Both the position numbers and the translations under genes were made by a program. Below the pieces are notes generated by a model. The model saw only the letters and a program-made list of their open reading frames with translations. It had not been told where the DNA came from and did no database searches. From Maribacter aquivivus (GTDB lineage: Bacteria; Bacteroidota; Bacteroidia; Flavobacteriales; Flavobacteriaceae), in contig NZ_FQZX01000001.1 in assembly GCF_900142175.1 (NCBI RefSeq), positions 496,001-560,000 of the forward strand: a stretch of DNA of 64,000 bases, given 5' to 3'. Within the stretch, counting starts at the first letter, position 1; every line of letters begins with the position of its first letter. This document shows, piece after piece, positions 34,705 to 43,645 of the stretch.

Positions 34705-35175
34705 TTAAAACGGTAAATCATCATCCTCGTCTGGACTTGCAGGTGCAGGTGCAGACGCTTTAGATGGCGCCTTATTTTCAATACTTGCTGGTTTCTGAAC
34801 ACTTGGAGCAGAACCACCATTGTTTTGCATACCTTCTTTCTTGGTAGTCAAAAAAGTAAATTCTTGTACATGTACCTCAGTTGAATATCTGGTATTACCA
34901 TCTTCACCTTGCCATTGACGATTTTTCAATCTGCCTTCTACATATACCTTATCACCTTTACTTAGATATTTTTCACAAATTTCAGCAGCTTTATTCCTAA
35001 CTACCACATTGTGCCAATCTGTATTTGTAACACGTTCACCAGTAGATTTATTGGTATAGGTCTCATTTGTAGCTATTGGAAATCTACCAATACTACCGCC
35101 TCCTTCAAAATAATGCATTTTAACTTCATCACCTAAATGCCCAATCAACATTACCTTATTTAATGTACCGCTCAT
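34705..35175 (-). CDS. ssb: Single-stranded DNA-binding protein
   Basis: A 156-residue SSB. The OB-fold (1-108) includes MSGTLNKVMLIGHLGDEV, NTDWHNVVVRNKAAEICEKY and KGDKVYVEGRLKNRQWQGED. A disordered Ala/Pro/Ser linker leads to the acidic tip SPDEDDDLPF that docks partner proteins. It acts as a tetramer in replication and repair. It lies 27 bases after mutY and 20 bases before gldE in one operon. The DUF3127 protein at 851-1228 carries the same tip. Confidence 0.97.
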   Translation of the reverse strand: MSGTLNKVMLIGHLGDEVKMHYFEGGGSIGRFPIATNETYTNKSTGERVTNTDWHNVVVRNKAAEICEKYLSKGDKVYVEGRLKNRQWQGEDGNTRYSTEVHVQEFTFLTTKKEGMQNNGGSAPSVQKPASIENKAPSKASAPAPASPDEDDDLPF

Positions 35176-35202
35176 AACTTAAAGATATAAAAATCAAAAG
35201 TA

Positions 35203-36252
35203 CTAAAATTTAAATGCTTTGATAAAATCTGCGATTAAAACTGGCACCGGAAAATCACTTATTTCTTCAACAGGAATCTTATTTGCAAAATCATCATTTA
35301 TATACACCAACCAGAACTTTGTATGTAAGTGTTGATGCGATAATTTGTGAACGATTGCATTTACATTGTATGCTATTACTTCGTTAGACTTCATATCGCC
35401 AAGCACTTCTTTATACCTTATAGAAATATCATCTATTTCTAATACATCATCTGACTCAAGTAAAGGAAACTGCCATAGATTCTGCCAAATACCTTTACCT
35501 ATTCTTTGATGTATACTTGTGAATTGATTTCCATCGGCATCCTTATATATAGGTATAAGATAATTGAAGTATCGATTACGCACTTTCACCTTCTTTAACT
35601 TTACTGGTAAAGTATCTACCAAGCCTTTTTCTAGAGCTACGCAACTATCATTTAAAGGACAATGTAAGCATAAAGGCTTTTTTGGCGAGCACTGGATGGC
35701 TCCAAACTCCATAATACCTTGATTATAATCTCGAATATTAGCGGGATCCATGACTTTTTGAGCCAAGCTTTTAAAATATTTGATGCCTTCAGTACTATTA
35801 ATAGGAGTGTCTATACCATAGTATCTAGAGAGCACTCGATACACATTTCCGTCTACCACGGCTTGCGCTTCATTGAAACAAATAGACGAAATGGCACTTG
35901 CGGTATAGTCACCGACGCCTTTCAGTGTTAAAAGTTTCTTATAATTATCAGGAAATTTTCCATTATACTGCTCAACCACCATTTTTGCAGCTGCATGAAG
36001 ATTTCTAGCTCGTGAATAATACCCGAGTCCTTGCCAAAGTTTTAAAACTTGCTCTTCATTTGCACTGGCAAGATCATAAACTGTTGGAAAATTTTCTACA
36101 AAACTCAAGTAATACGGGGTTCCCTGAGCTACACGCGTTTGTTGAAGAATAATTTCTGATAGCCAAATTTTGTATGGATCAGTACTCTTGCGCCATGGTA
36201 AACTGCGCTTATTTTCATGATACCAATCTAAAATTTTACTCGAAAATGACAT
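35203..36252 (-). CDS. mutY: A/G-specific adenine DNA glycosylase MutY
   Basis: A 349-residue base-excision glycosylase that removes adenine opposite 8-oxoguanine. The helix-hairpin-helix with catalytic Asp is LKGVGDYTASAISSICFNEA followed by VVDGNVYRVLSRY (about 108-140). The [4Fe-4S] loop follows C-x6-C-x2-C-x5-C in CSPKKPLCLHCPLNDSC near 190-206. A NUDIX-like C-terminal domain (about 225-349) reads 8-oxoG. It is first in the mutY-ssb-gldE-gldD operon and divergent from the HU gene, as in other Flavobacteriia. Confidence 0.97.
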   Translation of the reverse strand: MSFSSKILDWYHENKRSLPWRKSTDPYKIWLSEIILQQTRVAQGTPYYLSFVENFPTVYDLASANEEQVLKLWQGLGYYSRARNLHAAAKMVVEQYNGKFPDNYKKLLTLKGVGDYTASAISSICFNEAQAVVDGNVYRVLSRYYGIDTPINSTEGIKYFKSLAQKVMDPANIRDYNQGIMEFGAIQCSPKKPLCLHCPLNDSCVALEKGLVDTLPVKLKKVKVRNRYFNYLIPIYKDADGNQFTSIHQRIGKGIWQNLWQFPLLESDDVLEIDDISIRYKEVLGDMKSNEVIAYNVNAIVHKLSHQHLHTKFWLVYINDDFANKIPVEEISDFPVPVLIADFIKAFKF

Positions 36253-36333
36253 GCTATTCTATACTAAGTGATAAAAGTAGCAGTTTATACACTTAAAATT
36301 AACCCATTAGAAAGAAAGATTGAATTTAATTTA

Positions 36334-36341
36334 TATATTTG
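36334..36341 (+). promoter_or_regulatory. Bacteroidetes -7 box for the HU operon
   Basis: TATATTTG, exact TAnnTTTG match, 38 bases before the HU start in the divergent interval with mutY. The nearest TTG is only 11 bases upstream, so the -33 element is not clear. Confidence 0.5.
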
Positions 36342-36379
36342 CAACCCGAAAAAACATACAGAAAATCTAATATTGAAAG

Positions 36380-36670
36380 ATGACGAAAGCGGAAATTGTA
36401 TCGAAGATCTCAGATAAGCTGGGAATTGAAAAAGGAGATGTACAGGCAACTGTTGAATCTTTTATGGAAGAGGTAAAAACATCATTAGAAAGTGGTGATA
36501 ATGTTTACCTAAGAGGTTTTGGTAGTTTTATCATTAAAACTAGAGCCGAAAAGACCGGTAGAAATATTTCCAAAAACACAACTATTAAAATACCCGCTCA
36601 CAACATTCCAGCATTTAAGCCTGCAAAGGTTTTTGTAGAAGGAGTTAAGAGCAACGTACACGTAAAATAA
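36380..36670 (+). CDS. HU/IHF family DNA-binding protein
   Basis: A 96-residue nucleoid protein that bends DNA as a dimer. Helices occupy 1-40 (MTKAEIVSKISDKLGIEKGD), followed by the beta arm VYLRGFGSFIIKTRAEKTGR and the DNA-contact tip KTTIKIPAHNIPAFKPAK, with Pro at the arm tip as in HU and IHF. Copies next to mutY are common in Flavobacteriia. A tiny basic-protein gene follows 22 bases downstream and shares its terminator. Confidence 0.95.
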   Translation: MTKAEIVSKISDKLGIEKGDVQATVESFMEEVKTSLESGDNVYLRGFGSFIIKTRAEKTGRNISKNTTIKIPAHNIPAFKPAKVFVEGVKSNVHVK

Positions 36671-36692
36671 TTAATCTTAAAAAAAGAACTTT

Positions 36693-36782
36693 ATGCCAAG
36701 CGGTAAGAAAAGAAAGAGACATAAGGTAGCTACACACAAGCGCAAGAAGCGTAGAAGAGCTAACCGACACAAGAAAAAGTAG
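36693..36782 (+). CDS. 29-residue very basic protein, possible bL38-type ribosomal protein
   Basis: A 29-residue open frame: MPSGKKRKRHKVATHKRKKR then RRANRHKKK. Nearly two thirds of residues are Lys, Arg or His and none is acidic, as in the smallest ribosomal proteins. It starts 22 bases after the HU stop, and its last bases form the left arm of the shared terminator, so it is clearly inside a transcription unit. A similar short basic frame recurs at this place in other Flavobacteriia as far as I recall. It may correspond to bL38, the extra ribosomal protein reported in the Flavobacterium johnsoniae ribosome structure, but I cannot confirm the identity. Confidence 0.75.
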   Translation: MPSGKKRKRHKVATHKRKKRRRANRHKKK

Positions 36783-36804
36783 TTTTAATAACTACTTTTT
36801 CTTT
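36774..36804 (+). terminator. Terminator overlapping the 29-codon gene
   Basis: Arms AAAAAGTAGTT and AACTACTTTTT around a 5-base loop, followed by further T. The left arm includes the stop codon of the tiny basic-protein gene. Confidence 0.8.
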
Positions 36805-36823
36805 TTTTAAAATACGTTCATTG

Positions 36824-36919
36824 ACATAGAGATCCAGAATTCGGATTTCGGCAAATACATAAGTATTTGTCTATGGTATTGTTTAATCAGTTCGTTCCCT
36901 ATTTTAATAGGCGAAACGA
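36824..36919 (+). promoter_or_regulatory. Structured leader of the RNase E/G gene
   Basis: The 130 bases before the RNase gene hold nested inverted repeats: CATAGA (36825) with TCTATG (36870), CAAATAC (36852) with GTATTTG (36863), and a hairpin CCTATT-TT-AATAGG at 36898-36911 whose outer flanks TCGTT/AACGA also pair. This looks like a folded untranslated leader ending 16 bases before the start codon. RNase E leaders in other bacteria mediate autoregulation; the same here is inference. Confidence 0.4.
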
Positions 36920-36935
36920 CTAAAAATATATTCAG

Positions 36936-38486
36936 GTGAATAGAGAATTAATCGTAAGATCTAGTTCCCAATCTGTTGACTTTGCCTTGTTAAAGGACGG
37001 AAAACTCACTGAACTGCATAAAGAAGAAAATAGTAACGACTTTTCTGTAGGCGATATTTTTCTTGCCAAAATCAGAAAGCCTGTTACCGGGCTTAACGCA
37101 GCGTTTGTAAACGTTGGTTATGAGAAAGATGCATTCTTGCATTACCACGACCTTGGTCCGCAGTTATCTTCTATGCTTAAGTTCATTAAACAAGTGAGTA
37201 CAGGAAAACTAAATGATTACACTTTAGGAAATTTCCCGACCGAGACCGATATTGACAAAAATGGTGTTATTACCGATGTCATAAAAGCGAACCAATCATT
37301 ATTGGTTCAAATTGTAAAAGAACCTATATCTACTAAAGGACCAAGAATTAGTTCTGAGCTATCAATTGCCGGACGCTACTTGGTAATGGTTCCTTTTTCT
37401 GACCGAGTATCCGTATCTCAAAAGATAGCGAGCAAGGAAGAAAAAGACAGGTTAAAAAGACTAGTTAGAAGCATTAAACCTAAAGGTTTTGGTGTTATCA
37501 TTAGAACAGTCGCAGAAGGACAAAAAGTTGCAGAACTGGACAAAGATCTAGAAAACTTGCTGAACAAATGGACAGCAATGTGTAAAAAATTACAACGTGC
37601 TCAAACACCATCAAAAGTATTTGTAGAACTCAATAGAGCATCTTCTATTTTAAGAGATGTATTTAATGATAGTTTTACCGGAATACATGTAGATGACGAC
37701 ACCTTATACAATGAAATTAAGGATTATGTGTCGGAAATTGCTCCTGAAAAAGAGAGCATCGTTAAGCACTACAATAACACCAACGTACCTATTTTTGAGA
37801 AATTTGGTATTGAAAGACAAATAAAAACGTCTTTTGGCCGTACTGCCGCAATGAGCAAAGGCGCCTATTTAATTATAGAGCATACAGAAGCACTTCATGT
37901 AATAGACGTAAACAGTGGTAACAGATCAAATAAAGCCAAAAACCAAGAAGACACTGCCCTAGAGGTAAATCTTTTATCCGCATCAGAAATTGCAAGACAA
38001 TTACGTCTTCGTGATATGGGCGGTATTATAGTTGTAGATTTTATCGATATGGTAAAACCACAACATAGAAAAAGGCTATTTGAACATCTTAGAGATGAGA
38101 TGAAAGATGATCGTGCCAAGCACAAAATACTACCTCCTAGTAAATTTGGTTTAATTCAGATTACCCGACAAAGGGTACGACCTGAAATGAATATTAAAAC
38201 AACAGAAGAGGACCCTAACAATGCAGGGAAAGAGGTGGAAGCACCTATTGTTTTAATAGATAAAATTACATCGGACCTTGAAAAACTCCTTAAAGGACCT
38301 GCAAAAGACAACAGTATATCACTAAATATACACCCGTTTATAGCAGCCTATATTACAAAAGGTTTTCCATCAATGAGAACAAAATGGTTCTTAGAATACA
38401 AAAGATGGATTAAAATTCAGCCGCGTGATGCGTATACGTATCTTGAGTATCGTTTTAAAAACAAAGACGGCAAAACAATATATTAA
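36936..38486 (+). CDS. rng: Ribonuclease E/G family endoribonuclease
   Basis: A 516-residue RNase G-like enzyme with a GTG start. It has the N-terminal RNase H-like and S1 segments (LIVRSSSQSVDFALLKDGKL, GDIFLAKIRKPVTGLNAAFV, KDAFLHYHDL) and the catalytic core ALHVIDVNSGNRS near 328, with the metal-binding Asp repeated in GGIIVVDFIDM near 367. It lacks the long degradosome scaffold of RNase E, so it is RNase G-sized. It acts in mRNA turnover and rRNA maturation. A structured leader precedes it and a terminator follows. Confidence 0.95.
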   Translation: MNRELIVRSSSQSVDFALLKDGKLTELHKEENSNDFSVGDIFLAKIRKPVTGLNAAFVNVGYEKDAFLHYHDLGPQLSSMLKFIKQVSTGKLNDYTLGNFPTETDIDKNGVITDVIKANQSLLVQIVKEPISTKGPRISSELSIAGRYLVMVPFSDRVSVSQKIASKEEKDRLKRLVRSIKPKGFGVIIRTVAEGQKVAELDKDLENLLNKWTAMCKKLQRAQTPSKVFVELNRASSILRDVFNDSFTGIHVDDDTLYNEIKDYVSEIAPEKESIVKHYNNTNVPIFEKFGIERQIKTSFGRTAAMSKGAYLIIEHTEALHVIDVNSGNRSNKAKNQEDTALEVNLLSASEIARQLRLRDMGGIIVVDFIDMVKPQHRKRLFEHLRDEMKDDRAKHKILPPSKFGLIQITRQRVRPEMNIKTTEEDPNNAGKEVEAPIVLIDKITSDLEKLLKGPAKDNSISLNIHPFIAAYITKGFPSMRTKWFLEYKRWIKIQPRDAYTYLEYRFKNKDGKTIY

Positions 38487-38523
38487 TGAAAAAAGCGATT
38501 TCCTTACGGAGTCGCTTTTTTTG
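38487..38523 (+). terminator. Terminator after the RNase gene
   Basis: Arms AAAAAAGCGA and TCGCTTTTTT around a 12-base loop, ending in seven T, directly after the stop codon. Confidence 0.85.
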
Positions 38524-38569
38524 TTGCCAAAAATGAATGAAGCACATTAACTAATCTTAACCATTTCAA

Positions 38570-39763
38570 TTGAAGATGAAAAAATATCTATCTGTATTTC
38601 TATTGACTTTTTTGAGTTTCAACACCTTTGCCCAAATTACTTTTGAACCAGGCTATATTATTGATAATTCTGGAGAAAAGATAAATTGCCTTATTAAGAA
38701 CAACGACTGGAAAAACAACCCAACAAAATTTGAATATAAAACTGATTCAAATGCTGAAGTACAAGAAGGCGCAATCTACAATATAGCCGAGTTTTCAATT
38801 GACAACGGAAAAAAGTATGTTAGAAAAGAGATAAAAATAGATAGGTCTAAATCGATTCTCAAAAGATTAAGTAAAATAAAAGAAGCTGAATTTACTTTAG
38901 AAACTTTATTTCTTGAACAGTTAATTGAAGGTGATGCAAATTTATTTTACTATGAAGATAGTAATCTCGTAAGATTCTTTTACAACATAAACAACGCTCC
39001 TACAACACAATTAGTTTATAAAAAGTATCTGACTGAAAACAATCGTATTGGAGAGAATACTGAATATAAAAAACAGTTGTGGGACGATTTGAAATGTGGT
39101 AATTCTTCTCTTAACGATGTTAAATCTACTGATTATAAAAAGTCAGAATTACTTTCGTTTTTTACTTCATACAATCAATGTAAAAACCCTAGTTACATAA
39201 GCTCTACCACTTCTCAAAGGGATAATAAAGACGTATTTAATCTAGGTATACGTGCTGGTTTAAATTCCGCCTCTATGGATTTTAAGTCACCTCAATCAAG
39301 TACTAATTTCGAACTAGAAAACAACTCAAGTATAAGATTTGGTGTCGAACTTGAAGCTGTTTTGCCTTTTAATAAGAACAAATGGTCTTTATTTATCCAA
39401 CCAATGTATCAAACATTTGAAGGTGAAAAACAATTGGAATTTCAAAAAGTCTCAGTAGATTACAAATCAATTGAAACCTCTATAGGAATAAGACATTACT
39501 TTTTTCTAAATTCCGATTCTAAAATATTTTTAAATTCTGCATTTCAAATAGACACGGCTTTAGATTCTAAGATAGATTTTGAATCTAGTAGCGATTTTGA
39601 AATTGAACCCCGTACTTCTTTTAATTTTGGATTAGGTTTTGCTCACAAAAATGCTAGTATTAAATTAAACTATAATCCTAGAAGAGCACTGCTTAGTAAT
39701 TATTCAGCTATTTCATCTGATTACAAAGTACTATCTATAGTACTTGGATATAACTTTTTTTAA
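38570..39763 (+). CDS. Outer-membrane beta-barrel protein of unknown function
   Basis: A 397-residue exported protein (signal MKMKKYLSVFLLTFLSFNTFAQ; Met3 is an alternative start). The N-terminal half (about 25-205) is a soluble domain with ITFEPGYIIDNSGEKINC, seen in Bacteroidota proteins of unknown role, and a Cys pair DLKCGN/YNQCKN. The C-terminal half (about 215-397) alternates hydrophobic and polar residues in the manner of an eight-stranded porin-like barrel (FNLGIRAGLNSASMDF, FGVELEAVLPF, SIETSIGIRHYFF), ending in GYNFF with terminal Phe. It is a single gene. Confidence 0.75.
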   Translation: MKMKKYLSVFLLTFLSFNTFAQITFEPGYIIDNSGEKINCLIKNNDWKNNPTKFEYKTDSNAEVQEGAIYNIAEFSIDNGKKYVRKEIKIDRSKSILKRLSKIKEAEFTLETLFLEQLIEGDANLFYYEDSNLVRFFYNINNAPTTQLVYKKYLTENNRIGENTEYKKQLWDDLKCGNSSLNDVKSTDYKKSELLSFFTSYNQCKNPSYISSTTSQRDNKDVFNLGIRAGLNSASMDFKSPQSSTNFELENNSSIRFGVELEAVLPFNKNKWSLFIQPMYQTFEGEKQLEFQKVSVDYKSIETSIGIRHYFFLNSDSKIFLNSAFQIDTALDSKIDFESSSDFEIEPRTSFNFGLGFAHKNASIKLNYNPRRALLSNYSAISSDYKVLSIVLGYNFF

Positions 39764-39793
39764 ACGCGAAAAGTTACTGTTGGTTTATTACTT

Positions 39794-40279
39794 TTGAGAC
39801 GTATGAACCAAAAAACTAAAGGCTATACTGTACAGGAAGCTACTAAAAAGATAGAAAGTTATTGTGCTTACCAAGATCGCTGCCATAAGGAAGTGGTTGC
39901 GAAATTGAAAGACATGGGTATGATTCCATTAGCAGTAGATACTATTATAGCCCAACTTATTGCAGACCGATTTTTAAATGAAGAGCGCTTTGCAAAAAGC
40001 TTTGCCCGTGGTAAATTCAACATTAAAAAATGGGGAAAGAACAGAATTGTCAGAGAATTAAAATTTAGAAACATCTCTAAATACAATATCACCATAGCGC
40101 TAAAAGAGATTGAACCTGAAGCATACTTAACTACTTTAGATGATTTAGCGAATAAAAGATTGCAACAGATTACTGAAACCAACATTCAAAAGCGCAGAAA
40201 AAAATTAGCAGATTATCTTTTATACAGAGGTTGGGAGAGTCATTTGGTGTATGAGAAAACATTTGAGCTTATAAAATAA
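39794..40279 (+). CDS. recX: Regulatory protein RecX
   Basis: A 161-residue RecX, an inhibitor of RecA filament growth. The all-helical repeats are visible: AYQDRCHKEVVAKLKDMGM near 29, IAQLIADRFLNEERFAKSF near 51, KFNIKKWGKNRIVRELKFR near 73, and RRKKLADYLLYRGW near the end. Met4 (39803) is an equally possible start. It is a single short gene convergent with the cupin gene; recA is not in this window. Confidence 0.92.
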   Translation: MRRMNQKTKGYTVQEATKKIESYCAYQDRCHKEVVAKLKDMGMIPLAVDTIIAQLIADRFLNEERFAKSFARGKFNIKKWGKNRIVRELKFRNISKYNITIALKEIEPEAYLTTLDDLANKRLQQITETNIQKRRKKLADYLLYRGWESHLVYEKTFELIK

Positions 40280-40297
40280 CACTCATTCAATCTCAGT

Positions 40298-41158
40298 TTA
40301 CACTTTTTGATTTTTGTTAGTTCTAGAAATGGCTTCCCTATTTTTCCAATCTATCCAATCTTGCCCTTTTAACTTACGCATTAACACATCATAGTAACGC
40401 ATTATTAGAATGTTGTACGATGCTTTTGCCAAGTTTTTAGGATTACGCGCTAATCCTCGTAAACTCATTGAAAACCCCGGTGTGTTGTATTTCATATAAT
40501 GCCAATAACCTTCTGGCATATATAAAACCTCACCGTGTGATAAAGTAGTTTTAAATCCGTTCGCATTTTTCAAAGCAGGCCACTTAACATAATCAGGATT
40601 CGAAAAATCTATACTCTCATGTGTAATTAGCGAATGCGGAACCTTATAAAGGTTCTCCGTTTCTGACTGTGGAAACAATATCACTTCCTTTTCTCCATTG
40701 AAATGAAAATGAAATATATTCGCCAAATCGATGTCGTAATGCATAAAAGTGTACGAGTCTCGTCCTCCGAAAAACATCATTGGCACACCTTTTAAAAGCT
40801 TTAATCCAAAATCAGGAAATCTATAATCTTTCTGTAGTACAGGTACTTCCTTTAAAATATTCCAAAGAAAAATTCTATACTTGGTAGGCTCCTTTTTCAA
40901 AAGATCAACATATGCTGCCATTTTCATTTTGGCATGTGGTTCATTAAAACCATCTTTATGCTGAACTGGTCTATCATCATACAAAGGCACGGTTATATCA
41001 CCAGCTACTTCTTTAATATAGTCTAAACTCCACTTGTTATAAGCAGGCCAGTCTTCAATTACCCGTTCTAATACAACAGGTTTTTGAGGCTTCAAGTAGT
41101 CGTTAATAAAGTTGTCCTTGGTAATATGTTTTACCCTCGGAATATCTGCTAACTTCAA
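40298..41158 (-). CDS. JmjC-like cupin (FIH-type) Fe(II)/2-oxoglutarate dioxygenase
   Basis: A 286-residue cupin_8 protein related to FIH-1 hydroxylases. The iron ligands appear as HYDID (near 141, HxD) and a distal His in EGYWHYM (near 217). The PVVLERVIEDWPAYNKWSLD segment near the N-terminus is typical of the family. It probably hydroxylates an amino-acid side chain or small molecule in the cytosol using 2-oxoglutarate. The biotin gene bioB lies 77 bases upstream on the same strand, so they may be co-transcribed, but a functional tie is not evident. Confidence 0.85.
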   Translation of the reverse strand: MKLADIPRVKHITKDNFINDYLKPQKPVVLERVIEDWPAYNKWSLDYIKEVAGDITVPLYDDRPVQHKDGFNEPHAKMKMAAYVDLLKKEPTKYRIFLWNILKEVPVLQKDYRFPDFGLKLLKGVPMMFFGGRDSYTFMHYDIDLANIFHFHFNGEKEVILFPQSETENLYKVPHSLITHESIDFSNPDYVKWPALKNANGFKTTLSHGEVLYMPEGYWHYMKYNTPGFSMSLRGLARNPKNLAKASYNILIMRYYDVLMRKLKGQDWIDWKNREAISRTNKNQKV

Positions 41159-41235
41159 TTACACATGGTTTTTTAGGGAAACCAAAGGTAATTAACGATA
41201 CCAAAACAATTTCTTAAAAAAGTATTAATGTGACC

Positions 41236-42330
41236 TTAGTCAATAATTTTAGCCTTCTGCTTCGCAGTTTCATTACGTTCAATAGAATGACCTGGTCTAG
41301 ACCATTTTGGTTTTTCACCTAAAGATCCAATTTGAGAATCTTCTGCTTCTACCGTTTTAGGCTGAGATACCTTGGTAAATGGCTTTTGTGGATTTAAACC
41401 TAACATTTTAAACATCGCCATATCCTCATTTACATCAGGATTCGGAGTAGTCAACAATTTATCGCCAGCAAAAATAGAATTTGCACCAGCAAAGAAACAC
41501 ATTGCCTGCCCTTCTCTACTCATTTCAGTTCTACCTGCAGATAAACGTACTTGAGTTTCTGGCATTACAATTCTTGTAGTAGCTACCATACGAATCATAT
41601 CCCAAATAGAAACCGGCTCAATATCTTCCATAGGCGTGCCTTCTACAGCAACCAATGCATTGATCGGCACTGATTCTGGTTGCGGATTCAATGAGGTTAA
41701 AGCAACTAACATACCTGCTCTATCTTCTAACTCTTCACCCATACCAATAATACCACCGCTACAAACGGTAACATTACTTTTACGAACATTTTCGATAGTA
41801 TCTAAACGATCTTCAAAGGCACGAGTAGAAATTACATCTTTATAATAATCTTCTGAAGTATCTAAATTGTGGTTGTAAGCATATAAGCCTGCTTCTGCTA
41901 AACGTTTTGCCTGATTCTCGGTAATCATACCTAACGTACAACAAACCTCCATATCAAGCTTATTAATGGTGCGTACCATTTCTAACACTTGATCAAATTC
42001 AGGACCATCTTTTACATTTCGCCATGCAGCACCCATACATACACGAGAACTACCTGATGCTTTTGCTCTAAGCGCTTGAGCTTTAACCTGAGAAACAGCC
42101 ATAAGATCATTACCTTCAATGTCTGTATGGTAGCGAGCAGCTTGCGGACAATACCCACAATCTTCTGGACAACCGCCTGTTTTTATAGAAAGTAAGGTAG
42201 AAACTTGAACCGTATTTGGGTCATGATTTTTTCTGTGCACAGTTGCAGCTTCATAAAGTAGCTCCATTAAAGGCTTATTGTATATTTCTAAAATTTCTTC
42301 TTTTGACCAATTGTGTCTTGCTTCGCTCAT
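41236..42330 (-). CDS. bioB: Biotin synthase
   Basis: A 364-residue radical-SAM enzyme that inserts sulfur into dethiobiotin, the last step of biotin synthesis. The [4Fe-4S] motif CPEDCGYC near residue 54 is the family signature. YNHNLDTSEDYY near 155, VCSGGIIGMGE near 190 and RLSAGRTEMSRE near 262, whose Arg binds the [2Fe-2S] cluster, are all present. The C-terminal tail beyond about 325 (KTVEAEDSQIGSLGEKPKWS) extends past the usual end. It is downstream of the ketoacyl synthase and bioA. Confidence 0.97.
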   Translation of the reverse strand: MSEARHNWSKEEILEIYNKPLMELLYEAATVHRKNHDPNTVQVSTLLSIKTGGCPEDCGYCPQAARYHTDIEGNDLMAVSQVKAQALRAKASGSSRVCMGAAWRNVKDGPEFDQVLEMVRTINKLDMEVCCTLGMITENQAKRLAEAGLYAYNHNLDTSEDYYKDVISTRAFEDRLDTIENVRKSNVTVCSGGIIGMGEELEDRAGMLVALTSLNPQPESVPINALVAVEGTPMEDIEPVSIWDMIRMVATTRIVMPETQVRLSAGRTEMSREGQAMCFFAGANSIFAGDKLLTTPNPDVNEDMAMFKMLGLNPQKPFTKVSQPKTVEAEDSQIGSLGEKPKWSRPGHSIERNETAKQKAKIID

Positions 42331-42443
42331 ATAATCTTAGGTTGTTACCAGGGTTCAAAAATAACTGAATTTAAATTGAAAAAATAATTGGTAGGTTTTA
42401 AAAAAATTACCACACCGCTACATCCGTTATGTTTTAGCTTAGT

Positions 42444-43637
42444 TTATCCGTTTTTACTTACTAAAATACTCACTGCATTACCACCAAAACCAACTGCGTT
42501 CACCAGTATTTTTTTAATATTTCTATTATTAGGTTTCGCCTCAATAAAAGGCACCGAAATCATCTTATCATGTTGTAACATTAAAACCGCCAATTCTAAA
42601 TTTAGCATACCTGAAGTGGCGAAAGTGTGACCTATTTTCCATTTATTGGTAGTCAATTGAGGCTTGTGATTTCCAAAAACTTCTTGAATGGCATTATATT
42701 CTGATGAATCTCCTTTAATAGTGCCAGGCGCATGCATTACAATTGCATCTACCTCAGTAACATCTAAATCGCCTAAAGCCATTTTCATAGATTTCTGAAA
42801 ACATACGGCATTAGCTGAAATAGAAGTATTATGTTTCAATATTTCTGTAGCATACCCTACTCCATCTATTATTGCCAAAGCATTATTTACCACTCCTGTT
42901 TCTAAACAAGCAACTGAAGCAGCTTCACCCAAAATCATTGTATTATATTCTTTTTTCAGGTTTAGTGCTTGGCAAGGGTAACTTCGGCTTCGCTCAATTA
43001 CCGAATCAGAATTTGAATCGGGTGCTTTTGCGTAAATTTTTAATGCCTTCATTTGGGCAATGGTGAAATTGGTCAGCGGAGCTTCACTGGCACCTACCAA
43101 AAACTTAGTTGCCATTCCGCTACTGAGCCAAGCCACGCCGTTCAATACCGAATGCAAACCTGTTGAACAGGTTATGGAATGAGATATTTCTGGTCCAGTG
43201 GCTCCTAAATCATGAGAGACCCATGAAGAAATATTACCTAATGTGGTTGTTGGTGAGCTTAAGGTTGATGAAATACCAGTATCTAAATATTCTTTATGAT
43301 ATTGCTCAAATAACTTTGTTGCTCCACGAGACGACCCCATGTTAATTCCGAATTCAGCTGTGTTTTCCCAACCCGATCGCTTCACTGCATTTCTTGAAGC
43401 TACCATTGCGAAAAGCACACTATCATCTAATTTTTTGTATTTACTATCAGACAATCTAAGTTCATCTACTTTTAATCGTGCAGATGATGATAATGGCGCT
43501 ACCCAAGATTTACCTTCATTCTCTTCAACCAATGAAAAGTAATGTTCGTTATTCTGATATGCCATCCAAGTTTCTTCTAATGTGCTACCTAAAGGTGACA
43601 CAGAAGCTATGGCTGTTATGGATATTTTCTCTTTCAA
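42444..43637 (-). CDS. FabF-like beta-ketoacyl synthase inside the biotin operon
   Basis: A 397-residue thiolase-fold condensing enzyme. The catalytic triad is complete: Cys157 in ITCSTGLHSVL, His302 in VMHAPGTIKGDSSE (HGTGT in FabF), and His337 in KWKIGHTFATSG, where Lys332 is also kept. It differs clearly from housekeeping FabF in the flanking loops. It lies 8 bases after bioA and about 110 bases before bioB on the same strand, so it very likely works in making the pimeloyl-ACP precursor. No bioC, bioH, bioG, bioI or bioW is visible in this window. Its specific reaction is not established. Confidence 0.85.
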   Translation of the reverse strand: MKEKISITAIASVSPLGSTLEETWMAYQNNEHYFSLVEENEGKSWVAPLSSSARLKVDELRLSDSKYKKLDDSVLFAMVASRNAVKRSGWENTAEFGINMGSSRGATKLFEQYHKEYLDTGISSTLSSPTTTLGNISSWVSHDLGATGPEISHSITCSTGLHSVLNGVAWLSSGMATKFLVGASEAPLTNFTIAQMKALKIYAKAPDSNSDSVIERSRSYPCQALNLKKEYNTMILGEAASVACLETGVVNNALAIIDGVGYATEILKHNTSISANAVCFQKSMKMALGDLDVTEVDAIVMHAPGTIKGDSSEYNAIQEVFGNHKPQLTTNKWKIGHTFATSGMLNLELAVLMLQHDKMISVPFIEAKPNNRNIKKILVNAVGFGGNAVSILVSKNG

Positions 43638-43645
43638 ATTCTAAT

